Positions 36,945 through 48,130 of a DNA stretch of 64,000 nucleotides are shown piece after piece. Made by a program: the position numbers and the translations under genes. Source of the DNA: Gavia stellata (Eukaryota > Chordata > Aves > Gaviiformes > Gaviidae); assembly GCF_030936135.1 (NCBI RefSeq), contig NC_082604.1, positions 8,315,001-8,379,000 on the forward strand, given 5' to 3'. Every line of letters begins with the position of its first letter. Position 1 is the stretch's first letter. The notes beneath the pieces are model-generated. The model was not told the origin of the DNA. It saw nothing but the letters and a program-made list of their open reading frames with translations, and searched no databases.

Positions 36945-38190
36945 TCATTGATAGTAAAGTTCTGTATAACACTCGTTAGTGGGGGTGAGTTAAAGATGTG
37001 AGAGAAATCAAAGTGTGGAGTTTTAAACCTCCACAATAAGCAGCTCTATTATTGAAATTCATGTTTATTCCAATCTTCTCCTATACTCTTATACAGCTCA
37101 AAGAACTTTGATCTAAAACAAATTTTTACTTGAAATACTGCTGATGCTTCTGAGAAGACAAATTAAACTAAGGTCACTGAAAGTTAAAGCACCGCACCCA
37201 CAGTGGTTCTCCCAGAGTGAGGTCCCAGTAGAAGAGCCAAGAGAAGTTGCATATAACAGGCAAACAAGATGCACAAGATGAAAGGCATGTTAAGTTGTAA
37301 ACTGTAAACTAGCAGTGGTCTCTTGTGTATTTGTGTGTTAAGTACAGAATGAGGTGAGGAAAGAAATGAAATTACAAGGTAGAAAAATCAAAATAAACAA
37401 AAAGAAACACTTACCTTCAGACATGGCATGGCACACACTGTCACCGGAAAATATCAAACATTTTACAAGAAACTGTTTTCATGAAGCTTAGCTTGGGAAA
37501 CACAGTCTGATTCCCAAATACCAGCAAGGTAAAATGCAGTAAGATTAAAAACAATGAATAAATGAATTGCATGTTTTTATTTGTATCGTGAAAACTTAGG
37601 GACAAAGAAAAAGCGGAAAAATTACAAAGCCATGTTTCAGGGTTTACATCAGTCTTTTTTACAGACTAGGAGGCAGCTGGTGGATTAAATCGCATGTATC
37701 TACAAAAGAGATCCAACTCTTCTACCTAAAAGGTAGGGTATTGGCTGTTATCAGAGCTCCTGCATTAGACCCATGGAAACTAAACTGGGTTATGGGCGAC
37801 ATTTGTTTCTTGTAAACAAAGCCATTTACACCATGGTGCAAGTTTTCTGAAACAGCCAAGTATGATGTTGCCCATAGTTCAGTCCTGTTACACATGAATT
37901 GGCCAAGACTAGCCTGCTCCTGCCTAACAACTATCATGGAAAGAGAAGTCCTTGTTCTGCCTTGCCAGCCACAAATAGGTCAACAAGTGTGTAGCTATTT
38001 GGCACCAGTGACTCTGCAACTAGAGATGTTGTCCACAATATGTATTTGTATTACAGCAGCACCGCAGAAGTAACTAGAGCATGAGATACAAAACAACAGT
38101 CCTACAAAGGAATTGGAACCTAGACAGACTCTAGCTATGAAAGATGGAAGAACAATGACTGCTGTTTTGGATGTACACAAGGAAATTGTG

Positions 38191-38208
38191 AAAAAAAAAA
38201 AAAAAAAA
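38191..38208 (+). repeat. A18 homopolymer
   Basis: Eighteen consecutive A without a recognisable retrocopy body upstream and without flanking target duplication. Confidence 0.95.
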
Positions 38209-39077
38209 CCAAAATGGCAGATCATCAAGGTGGTAGTTTCTGGCAGAACCTGCATTTCAACTTAGATCTTCTGGAGGCCAATTTCAATACTCAAAACTCT
38301 CTTTCCTTTTTTAGAGGACTTTTTCCAATTGAGGTTTATTTATGCAATTAGATGGTAGGACTTGGGAAACATTTTAATAGGAGCAGCATTTGATGCCAGA
38401 CTATGTTTACCCAGGTAGCTTAATTTGTGGAGGAGTTTTGTTTTGGTTTGTTCCACCTCTAGACAAGCCCTGATAGAGTACTTAGCTCAGGAGGATCCAT
38501 AGCCTATTAGTTCCCACGAATGATATGCAGTTAGAATTTATCTATAAATAAGGTAAAACTCCAGTCACCAAAATAATGCACAGGCACCTTCACTGTGCTT
38601 GAGAAGTCACTTCCAAATACATATAGTAAAATTCTGGCCCCGTGCCTTAGAGCTGTTCACATATTGCTACATGAGAAGCCACACACTTGCCAAACTGATT
38701 TTCTCAGTGAAGAGAAAAAAGGATGAAGCATTTTGCCGTTAAAAACATGCATTAGTTTCCCAGGTACGTGTGCAGCAGTTACTTGTGTCTCTGTTAATGA
38801 AGACCTAAGTGTAATATGAACATTTTATTTATTAAAAGACTGCATTTTCAAGTGGAGCTTGAAATTTGAATAACCTTATTTAATAACTTTTTCTTTTTTT
38901 AAAAAAAAAAAAAAGGAGGAAACTGATCCAGGCACCACTGAATAGATGCTGACCTCAGCTAAGTGCCTCTGTAATGATGGCTTATGACTGGTATTTGAAA
39001 CTGTCAGTAGAATTTGTTGTACATGAGGACTGTCAGAAACATCAGCTCATTTCTGTGTTTTGTTTGCTTTTCCTTAG

Positions 39078-39165
39078 AAGTCTGAAGACACCTGCCTTTT
39101 GGGCTGTAGCTTTCAAAAGCCAGAGAAACAGTACATTAAAATCCAAGAACATAGCTGTCTCAACT
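39078..39165 (+). other. Candidate unassigned exon
   Basis: A long pyrimidine tract ending TTTTCCTTAG precedes 88 bp followed by the donor AACT|GTAAGTACC. The first frame is open and cysteine-rich (includes EDTCLLGCSFQKPEKQY). No family is recognised. It lies on the strand opposite SPSB4, between the CpG island and the SPSB4 3' end, and could be an exon of a plus-strand non-coding RNA or a chance pair of splice signals. Confidence 0.25.
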
Positions 39166-40547
39166 GTAAGTACCCCCTAATATGTTAAAGTTATTAAGAA
39201 CATGAGCTCTACTTCTGCATCTCCTGTCACCTGGAGAGATTAGAGGCTATATAACTTAGAAATTTTCACAGCTACACAAACAAAACTAGAAATATCTGAT
39301 CCTGACACCCATTTTAAACAGGATTTGCAAAGATGCCTCCAAATTGAAATGTAGACCCTTTTAAGCTCAGCCATTTATTAATCACTTCAGATATGCTGAC
39401 ACTGCTGTCTCACTGCTGGCTTGGCACAGCGAACCAGCCCATACTGAGCTCTGTTCTGCCAATTACCGGACTTCCATTTAGCTAGTATTTAAGCTAGTTT
39501 GGGTACCCCCATATGTTGCTGCAGTCAGAGCAATAATGACAGAACAGCTGTGCTCTTTGCTTAGAAGTTAATTCATTAAGTTCCAACCAGACAATATGTG
39601 GAATAGGGTGCTACTTCAGGTGACAGCAGAACCCAGAGTCCTTCAGAGGCTTTTGAAGCACATGCAGTCAGTGGTAGAACTTTGGGGTGTTAAGGCTGTG
39701 CAACAACAGTTTAGTGGGGAAAAAAACACTTAACACCTGGTGGTGGTAGAAGCGTGCACAAGTTTTCTTTTTTTCTCCCCCCCAATCCCCCGAATTTACT
39801 CGTACGCTGTAGTGGGGCTAAAAAAAGAAAAGAAGGTAAACCCTTAGGGAAATGCTATTCTTTAGTGCCGTGATCCTTTGTTCTCTGTCCCCACCATAGT
39901 ACATTCAAATTTCCTTTAATATACCTTCAGTAGGGTGTTCTGCTTTGTAGCAGATGCTTCAAAGCATTTTTATTTTAGACACTGCCTGCAGAACACACTG
40001 CAGTTCTTCTCTGAAGGAACAGTTGCAAGCTCAAGGAGGAAAAAAAACAAGGGGTGGGGCATTCAGGCTGATGTGTGTTGTATATTTCTCATGGCTCTAT
40101 GTCTATAGAGAACATTTCCCAAAGAGGAAGGAGTTTTTCTGTTGTCTTTTTGAATCAAGCAAACAAAGGATTTCCACTTCATGATCACCAGACATTCTTT
40201 TGTGAGATAAACAGGAATGAATAAAGATCCTACATTCCTTTAAGTATACAGAATAAAAACCACTGTGAGATTTTAAAGGTTTATAAACTAAAAAGCTTTT
40301 GAAAATCATCCTCAAGGAGCCAAAAAGTCTAGCTTCCCCTTTGAATATCGCTCTCAGCCTCAACTAGACGCATTTTTTCGTTCAACTTTCTCACAACATT
40401 TACCTAACTACACTTGCCAGCACGTTTTGCCAAATTAGAAAAACTGCTGCAGAAACCATCTGCTTGACTTTGCTTACATATAATAAAGTATCGCTCAATA
40501 CAATGTATTGGAAATGTTTGGAGATCTTTACATGGGAACCAAAAGCA

Positions 40548-40611
40548 GCAGTGCTGACTCAGGCAGATCTCCCGCTGATGTCAGTGGGAATTGTACCTGA
40601 ATGAGTACTGC
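40548..40611. repeat. Ancient palindromic (MITE-like) repeat with both arms
   Basis: Two 28-base arms (40548-40575 and 40584-40611) are imperfect inverted copies around an 8-base centre TGATGTCA. The left arm begins GCAGTGCTGACTCAGG and the right arm's reverse complement begins GCAGTACTCATTCAGG. The centre with GTGGGAATTGTACCTGA is the hallmark of the CCATTGACTTCAGTGGGA-type foldback repeats of amniotes. Confidence 0.6.
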
Positions 40612-42838
40612 TGGATCTGATACAAAGCTTGCTGCGTAGTGATTGCCGCCGACTGACGTGAGAACATATGGTTATAGTTTAACAATACCAACTGTAATGC
40701 AGATGAGAAGGAAATTTTGTAACATTTCTAGCTGTCTCTAGTTTCAAACTATCAGAAACACTTGAATGATTCGAAGATATCTGCTTCTATAACAGTTTTT
40801 CCCAGCTTCAAGTAAACGCTGAGAAACTTTCAAAGTTACATCCTACCTCAACAGGAACAGTTTGAGTCAATCTGTTGAGATAAAAACTTGGAACACCAGA
40901 ATGACTACATATAAATTCTAAAACAAGACTTCACAATTTCTCTACAGATTGTATTACATTACCTCTGGATGAGAATGCAGACATTTCAATACATTTCCCT
41001 TGGTCCAATCTGAAGCAGAAATAAAGCCTTCATAGCACTGACTTTGTCAGCCTAGTAGTAGGGACATGTGTGTGACAGCTGCTATACCAAAGGACAAGGG
41101 CTTCTCAAACTGGACCCCAAATTTAGGTGTTATAAAATGACGGCTTTAGTAAGTCTATAAGCTAAGAGTGGTCCAAAACATCACTGAGGTTGTAGCACTT
41201 GTGAATCGTGATCAGAAAAGCAGCATCTCTAGGTGGATAAATCAAAACCCCTCCCTCACAAGAGTTGCAGAAGGATGAAGAATGGCAACACTGGGAAAGT
41301 AATGAAAAGAAGCTATGATGCAAGTCTTAACCATAGTTTTAACAGAAGGGATTCTGTACCTTCAATACTTCCGAGGAAGGGGCCGTATTAGAGAGCCAGA
41401 TCCCAAAGAGTAGGTGAAATGCACCCTATTGCAACCCACCAATTAGCACGCACCCATCACAAAGGTTGCAGTTTGGTTGCAGCTCCCAGGCATGCACCAT
41501 TTTCTTTTAAATACTACAATAGACTCATGTGTTTTGCTCTAAAGAGCTTCTATTAGCCTTAGCTTACCAGCCATGGGAACACTTCCAGATCACGTCTAGA
41601 AAAGCTATACTCCTTTTGCTCGGAGACAAGGACACAAAAGCTGAAAACCATTACATCTATTCTCTATGTTTCTTCGTGTGATGAGAGCCAAAAGTGGCTG
41701 GAAATTAAAAATACAGATGCAAGAGAGTTCTTACTGCAAATCTCGAAGTAGTACAGCTTTATAGTAAGCAATCATCCTTTCCGTTAGATATGCCCAAGAG
41801 TGGACTTCTGGGTAGGTATCTTGCTGCATTTAGGCTTCCAGGATAGAGAGACTGAGAAGTTTCAACTGCATTGGTTGAAGAATGATCATAACTTAGTGTT
41901 TGACCTCTAGTTTTGGGCAAAAGCCAAAGCATCGCCACCTTAAACATTATTGCTCAATTCACTCCTGAAGCAGACAGTAAACAAGGTTTGCATTCTGGTA
42001 AAGTGAGCCTTGAGAATCGATGTGAGGAACATACCACCCAGGCTGGAGTTCAGCAACAGAGAGAAGACTCTTTTTGGTACATTTTGTAAGGAGGTACTCT
42101 GACTACTCGCTTAGCCTCAATGCTTGACTCATTCTTAGCAATACAGACGGGCACTCTGGTTTCCCTATAAGCCCTCTTGGAAGAGAATCTATTTGCAAAG
42201 GGGTGGTTAGCAGTAAAAATGAAGTATCATTAATATTTTCCGTGGTATATCCTCCTTACAAGACTTCTGTGGACCAAGAAAACTGTATCAAAAAGACTTC
42301 AACCTCTGAAAACAGGGCCCTAATCCCATGTGAAGGGATATGTCTACCATTCTTCACAGCATCACAACATGCAATTAGGGAACAGTTAAAGAATAAAACT
42401 ATCATTCTTGTAAAACTAGCACTCCTGGAAGACACCTAAGTGATAGCAAAAAAAGTTTGAAAGTGAAAATAAGGATATTTGTTTTAGGAGAATCATCGCA
42501 GAAGGGGCACCAACTGAAATTCCAATCCAACTGTAAAATAACTAAGTTAATTAACATACAGAGGCACATGAATTTATCTCATGATATCAGTTCCTATTAC
42601 TGTCACATTAAAAAGCTGTCAGTCTGGGTCAAGTTAAAGAACAGAGAAGACAACACTTAACCATTGTGTCACTGCAGTTATTCAAAGGAACATGAAGTCT
42701 ACTTACACACAGTAAACGACTAATTTTAGAAAATGCTTACCTAAAATGGACTTCAGTGGTGGAAAAATAAGGTCTACCAGGATTACTATGCCACTCCTGA
42801 ACAGCTGCCCACCTTGCTTATGAAAGATCACTTGACAC

Positions 42839-42862
42839 AAAAGGAAAGATCACTTTCCTTTT
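42839..42862. repeat. Perfect 10-bp stem-loop
   Basis: AAAAGGAAAG (42839-42848), loop ATCA, and CTTTCCTTTT (42853-42862), with partial further pairing outside. Confidence 0.9.
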
Positions 42863-43048
42863 GGGTGAGTTATTACACCTTTGTATCTCCTTCTTCCTAT
42901 GTACCTATTGAGACAAAAGGTTTAAATTAAACAAAGCAAGTGGGAAAAGTAAGAAATACAGATCACAGCTGTAATTTCTTCCCCTTTGCAAGACTAAGAC
43001 AAGGAATACAGTATGTACCTCTTGCCCTAAGGGAAAGCAAGTCCGAAG

Positions 43049-43080
43049 GTAAGTTGATGCTGAAGCAAGCATCAACTTAC
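43049..43080. repeat. Perfect 13-bp stem-loop
   Basis: GTAAGTTGATGCT (43049-43061), loop GAAGCA, and the exact reverse complement AGCATCAACTTAC (43068-43080). Both strands therefore start with a GTAAGT splice-donor-like sequence. Confidence 0.95.
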
Positions 43081-44227
43081 AGTTAAGCCCTGAGAAGCAA
43101 ATACTTGTTATTTAATTTTTGACATCCCTTTGTTACCTTGCCCTTGCTGCTTCCACTCTTGCTCATGTTGTTGTATCTTGTTTATCTCATGTTTCTCTTT
43201 TCCAACTGAAACTGTAATTCTCTTCCTCGGGGTGACTTGAGAGAAGGGCAACCATCTGCGGTTCAGTAGCTTTGCCTGTATCATCAGTACACAGTGGTCA
43301 AACTTCACCTACCTCGAAAGCACGAAGTCTCAAAGTGCAACTTAGCGCAAAACTGAGGTTTTGTTTAGAGAAATCCGGCCAGAATTGTGTTAAAAGCAAG
43401 AGTACAGCTATATCCAGAGCGAGTGGGATAAATCAGAAACAGGACATTACATTGCCTGCAATGTCACTTGCATGTGAACCCAAAGCAGCAATTCCAAAGG
43501 AGTGCTGAACAGAAATGTTTGCAAAGCTGCAGGAGGAACTGAACTTCAACTCCGTATGCAGTGCTATGTTATTTAACACTTCATCAAAGGAGACATGAGC
43601 TTTATTTTGGACAGTAGACTTTATTAGAAATTTTCTCCTCATTCATCAGTAAATTCACATTAAAATATGCTGAAGGCAGCTCAGTCTAAACATCTGACAT
43701 CCTGCCGTAACAACAACTTCCAGTTTAAAAACTAGATAACTGATCAGGCAGATTAACTTGAAACATGTAAGAAACGCAAATAGAAAGCAGCATCTTAAAA
43801 AATGGGATGAGCCTGAAAAATTAATACATTTCAGGTGGAGTTGGGGAAAAAAACAAAATCAGTCACCCCAAGATGGGAAACAGTTAAATGAGAACTCCAC
43901 AGACTCTAAACTGATAAATAAACATTATAAACACACATACATTAAAAAGAGAAACAAATACTTAGAGTTCATACCACATGAAAATTATAAATTTGTTCAA
44001 ATAAAAAAGTGACAAGCTTTCTAAAATACGAATATCCTAAATTCTTGGGATAGTGAACACTTCGTTATAAACTGCAGAACTTTGGAGGGACTAGATTTGG
44101 TCTTGAAAAAAAAATGGACTGCATCTTACTGTTACCACATCCAAAAACTGATCTTTCTCACACATATACCAGTTTTTTTCCTCTAGTGTTTTTAAATCAC
44201 ATACTCTTCTTCTAGACAGTAATCTGC

Positions 44228-44787
44228 TTTATTTTAAATGTTAGAAATTTTAACTATTATAGGCCTGATTATGTCGAGTGCTGAACACTCAAAGCTCTCA
44301 ACAACTCCGCATAACAAAGGCAAGGTTTAAATATTTTTCAAAAGTTACTATGAAGCTTTTTCCTTTGCTAATTTATTTTTGTCTGTTGGGGTGAGGTGTA
44401 GGAGAGAGAAAGAAGAAAAAAAAAAAATCACATTATTGAAGAATGCTCTGTCCTGCATGACAGTGGATCTTGCAGGTCAGATTTTCTATTGGCATTTACC
44501 AGAGGCAACAAAGCTAAACCAATATATGACAGATGAGAATAATGGCCTTCAGGACTGTAAACACAACAGGCAACAGATAATACATGAATCTCAACCAAAT
44601 CAACTTTTTCACATTCTTTAGTAGTCCCCCACAGTGATCTGCTTTCACTCGTTCAGAAAAAAAATATATATTAAAAATTAAATAACACTTAAGTGTCCAT
44701 CATGAAGATTTATATTTTGCTGTAAACAATTTTCTGCCATTTTTGCATTGATGTAGTCCAATGTGAGGCCAGAGGGTTCTAGACGTC
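44228..44787 (-). other. SPSB4: SPSB4 3' untranslated region, end uncertain
   Basis: Non-coding sequence follows the SPSB4 stop codon. On the minus strand AATAAA occurs at 44372-44377 and again at 44228-44233. The second is followed by a GU-containing stretch (around 44150-44190), which makes it a reasonable cleavage site. Further AATAAA copies at 43601-43606 and 43620-43625 would give a UTR of about 1.2 kb. The drawn end is the second signal and is only a best guess. A relic of an ancient palindromic repeat (44262-44308) lies inside. Confidence 0.45.
44262..44308. repeat. Relic of an amniote foldback repeat in the SPSB4 3' region
   Basis: GGCCTGATTATGTCGAGTG is followed by CTGAACACTC and CTCAACAACTCC. 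This follows the order of the GGTGCTGAGCACCCTCAACTCCC-type palindromic repeat, with a local GAGTG/CACTC inverted pair. It is short and diverged. Confidence 0.45.
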
Positions 44788-44915
44788 TTATTGGTACTGT
44801 AAATAATTTTTCAGAGACAGAGGCAAAGGTAGAATTTCTATGTCATGCAGGCGGTCTCTGCCAAGAGCAAAACGAATTGATCTTCGGCACAAGTCCATTA
44901 ATGGCAGGGGTTCCG
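44788..44915 (-). CDS. SPSB4: SPSB4 terminal coding exon (SOCS box), partial gene
   Basis: This is the last coding exon of a SPRY/SOCS-box adaptor of a Cullin-RING ubiquitin ligase. Seen: on the minus strand a polypyrimidine-CAG acceptor (44916-44918) is followed by two bases completing a codon, 41 codons and TAA. The peptide contains PLPLMDLCRRSIRFALGR and ends LPLPLSLKNYLQYQ. It shows an Elongin-C BC-box (P-L-x3-C-x3-I) and a Cul5-box LPLP. From memory of the family, SPSB4 shares RRSIR, the RL-D-I spacing and the SLKNYLQYQ terminus, whereas SPSB1 ends SLKAYLLYQ, so SPSB4 is preferred. SPSB1, 2 and 4 are known to recruit Elongin B/C and Cullin-5, and their SPRY domain binds D-I-N-N-N type motifs, as in inducible nitric oxide synthase. 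The junction is phase 1, consistent with a split proline codon (C|CG). The SPRY exon lies beyond the right edge. No frameshift or missing key residue is seen. Confidence 0.93.
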
Positions 44916-44945
44916 CTGAAAAAAATAGAAGACAAATAATAAAGA
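44916..44945 (-). other. SPSB4: Splice acceptor of SPSB4 terminal exon
   Basis: On the minus strand the intron ends in a T-rich tract followed by CAG, directly before the exon that begins CGGAACCCC. The exon frame fixes this AG as the junction: using it gives the E-P-L-P-L-M-D family sequence with a split codon xCG before the glutamate. Confidence 0.85.
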
Positions 44946-45119
44946 GTTAGTTTTTCAGCATCTCCTGTTTTATTTATTAACATAGCTTCTGTATTGTATT
45001 AAACAGTCATAAAGATAGTAATGGTATTGTGAAAACCCTGACAATCACGAGGCAATTAAGATAATCAATAGAAGCAAAGACAGAATTCTATGCATTTAAC
45101 CCATAAGAAGTGACTGCAA

Positions 45120-45170
45120 AGTTTCAGACTGAGCTTCCTTATCTGTAAGACTTAAAATAATAATCCAAAC
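45120..45170 (+). repeat. Possible second MIR-like relic in SPSB4 intron
   Basis: The segment reads GAGCTTCCTTATCTGTAAG followed by AAAATAATAAT, similar to the MIR block around CATCTGTAAAATGGGGATAATAAT. Only this short block matches, so it may be coincidence. Confidence 0.3.
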
Positions 45171-47599
45171 CCACTTTTCAGGCTTAGCAAGTTGCAGTGT
45201 AAGAAGTTATTACATTTCCAGATCTCTAACAAGACAAAGAGCTTCTACTCTGTTTATAACACAACATTCATCATGTCGTGTTAATGTGAACTACACTGGC
45301 AACTTCTGACCTTTACATACCAGTTCCTAAGATGCAGAAGGAACTGGAAATGGTACTTAAGGGTAACCAAACTTCTCAGCAAACACTGCTTTTCCTGCAA
45401 CACTCTCTTAGCCTTTCTTTCTAGGAAGTTCATTGGAAGCAAAAAACTAAACACAGCACCCTCAAAAATCTAGAGGAAATTTAACCTTTTCCTCCATGAA
45501 TAAACTAGGGGTGGAGAATTCAGCTGACCAGAAGGCAGGGTGTGTGTTCTCATTATGTATATACACAAACACCCCCAAAACATACAAACATCTGTAGATG
45601 CTCTCAGTTTAATTTAATGGAAGTGAATTAAGTATCTGTCAGAAATGGCTGGCTGATAGCGCTGCAGATTGGAGTCCCAAACACAGTGATCTGCAGCATC
45701 TCAAACCACCTCACCCCTATATCCCATCCTGCCCTGCAAGACGCGCGTAGAATTGCGGGAACATCATAGCATTTCCATCCAATCGTAGCATGAACAACCT
45801 CTGTGATAGCGGGGTTTGCAATGGAAATCTTTTTGCAGCAGGAACTGGAATAAAGCTGTAAAGTCTTTAACCAGTTACTGCTATCTTCAAGAACAACTTT
45901 AATCAGATAGACTTGGTTGCACATGTTGGTGGGTAAGAGCTTAAAAGACTACAGGAAACTCTTCCTCTTTACGTGTTAAAACAGTAGTAGCCTTAAAAAC
46001 CTTACTAGTACTTTCAAATGGAGGAAAAAAATAACGTCACATGCCTATATTATAGTGATAACCTTTTATAAACTTGACAGATTACTTACAAGTGCTCAAC
46101 ATTGTACAGCACTCGGTGGTTTTATCAGGAGCTCTTTTATGTGCCACATGTAGATTTACACAAACGTTTATCTACCAATCCTTTAGTTGCTATTATTTTA
46201 AAACCTACTTGAAAAAAATCATTACAAAACACAAAATATCCAACCTAAGGATTGGTTTTATATGCTGTAATTGTCTGCTCTGGTGACACACACCACTGAC
46301 TTAATGGATTTTCCATCAGTTATCCCAGCATCACATTTGATTTCTGTAGTCCACAGTTCACTACGGAGTTTCCCAAAAGTGTCTAGGGAAAACTCTTAGA
46401 AAGCATTCTGTTGCATGCTGAAAGACTAGAAGTCTTATTTAACTTTACAACCACTTCAGTGACTTGGATATGGAGTCTTACTTCTAAAAAATCCATTTCA
46501 TCTTTAAATTTGGCTATCAAAAGATTAAAAAAATAAGAGCCCTCACATTCCAGATATAAAGTAACATCTTCTATACATAGGTGATCTTAGTTTTTATTTT
46601 TACATACCAGAATTATGAACATTAAATCTTAAGGGATGAAGCTGTAAAATTCATTAACTAGGATTAATAAGTAGGATCAAAAATAGCTCATGAGTTCCAA
46701 GACACAGAATACAACACATCTTACAAGTTTTGCACCATAAACAACAATTTTCTGCATATCTCCCCAGAATCTCTGTGGTCCCATTAAGAAGACGTAAAAT
46801 AAAGACTAAGAGTGTTTCAAGACATTAACTGACCGTGTGGTCTCTTTTCTTTCCTAGACAAAGGAATATGTAAAACACAGCCATCTGTGCAGCCAGGCAC
46901 AGAGTTAATTCTGAACTTCAAAACACAATTTAAGGAAAGATTAAAATATTTTTAAAGCTTGAAACGCTAAATGAATGTCTCCTGTCTCACTTCTACAGGG
47001 AATTTTCAAATGCTAAAGAAAATGCCCCCAAGTGTTAGCAACAGCTGCTAAATTACACATACTGAATGCATTTTTGCAACCTGAAAATGTAACTATACTC
47101 TTTTTATTCTCCTTTCTATCCAAAAGCAGTTCAAACCTACAACAAATTTAGAACAGGTTCGTCCTACAATACTAAATAAAAGTTATATTTTCTAGGGTGC
47201 TGGCTGTAAGAACTTGATGAAAAATTGTAATAATAGCATTTTTAGTGAAAACTTTTGGCAGCTATGAATAGTCCTAAATGATCAAAAAATTAAAATTCAT
47301 CAAAACAAATCACTTTAGGTTTCAAAATAGTTTATGGGAAAAATGTAAAACTACTTAAAATTAAAGACAGACAATTTTCAGACAGCGTAACTCAACAGAA
47401 CCATCATTAAACATTTGGTATGTAGCTTCATGCAAGTACTCTCCCATCCACCACATCTCACATTTTTACTATGTATCTTACAAAGGAGGATCATTTGGAA
47501 AAAAGTTTGGGTTTTAAGAAGCCCAAGTTAGATTCTGAAAACTGGGTGAGTTCCAGGAAGAGGCATTTGTATTCATATAGGGAAAAGGCAAAAGAAAGC

Positions 47600-48130
47600 T
47601 TGTATAAGGATTGTGCAGACCTTTGATCCTGTGCTGTATGGCAGCTGGGAGTGCTTCCCAACTCTGGCATATGGGTGCATCCCTCAGCAGCACCCTGCCC
47701 TGAAGCTGAGAAGACAGACTCGGCATGCATGCTTCTCCAGCATGTCGGGTCCTGGGCTAGATGGGTGCCACCATGTGCCCCAGCAGGTCCCCTGCCTTGG
47801 GAACTGGCGGAGCAAAGGCATGCCAGAGTGCCACTGCCCAACAGTCTAGACATCAGCAAGTGGTAATTTCAGAGATGCTTTAATGTTCATCAGGTGCCGA
47901 TATCTGGCGTACAGTCTGGCTGGCAACATCTGGTGCACACGCTGGGTGCCAAGCTCAGGCTCTACCATGTCCCCATCGCAGCTCCGATGATTCACCAGTT
48001 GCGAGGCATTTCCTGCGCTGGAGCTCAGGGAGAGGGAATTGGGATGACATTAGCACAGCACAGCATGCCGGCGAGGAAATGGACCGCTGCAAGGATGTTG
48101 CTCATCATCTGCTGTTACGGCTGAACTGCC
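47600..48130. other. GC-rich patch in SPSB4 intron
   Basis: About 500 bp of clearly higher GC than the surroundings, with scattered CpG and many CAGC/GCTG words. Open frames exist in several registers on both strands, as expected from composition. It could be an intronic enhancer, a diverged transposon or a non-coding exon; nothing in it is recognised. Confidence 0.3.

Larger units (their letters stand above)
36945..44227. other. Intergenic DNA between the open frame at 36.9 kb and the SPSB4 3' end
   Basis: Contains the A18 run, the candidate plus-strand exon at 39.1 kb, the foldback repeat at 40.55 kb and the stem-loops at 42.84 and 43.05 kb. Part of its right end (up to about 43.6 kb) may be SPSB4 3' UTR if a distal poly(A) signal is used. 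Confidence 0.5.

Noticed and set aside
37415..37500. Minus-strand exon ending at CTGAAG|GTAAGTG
   Set aside because: The donor is near perfect, but I could not find a credible acceptor or promoter next to it, so the exon is not called.
38191..38208. Poly(A) run as the tail of a retrocopy
   Set aside because: No retroposed gene body, poly(A) signal or target duplication flanks the run.
42725..42850. Minus-strand exon ending at a TTTTAG|GTAAGC donor
   Set aside because: The donor is good, but no convincing acceptor or unbroken frame supports an exon. Upstream frame has stops.
45628..45924. 98-codon minus-strand frame just upstream of the SOCS-box exon
   Set aside because: It is separated from the exon by more than 700 bp with a good acceptor in between, has no known motif and is not needed to explain SPSB4.
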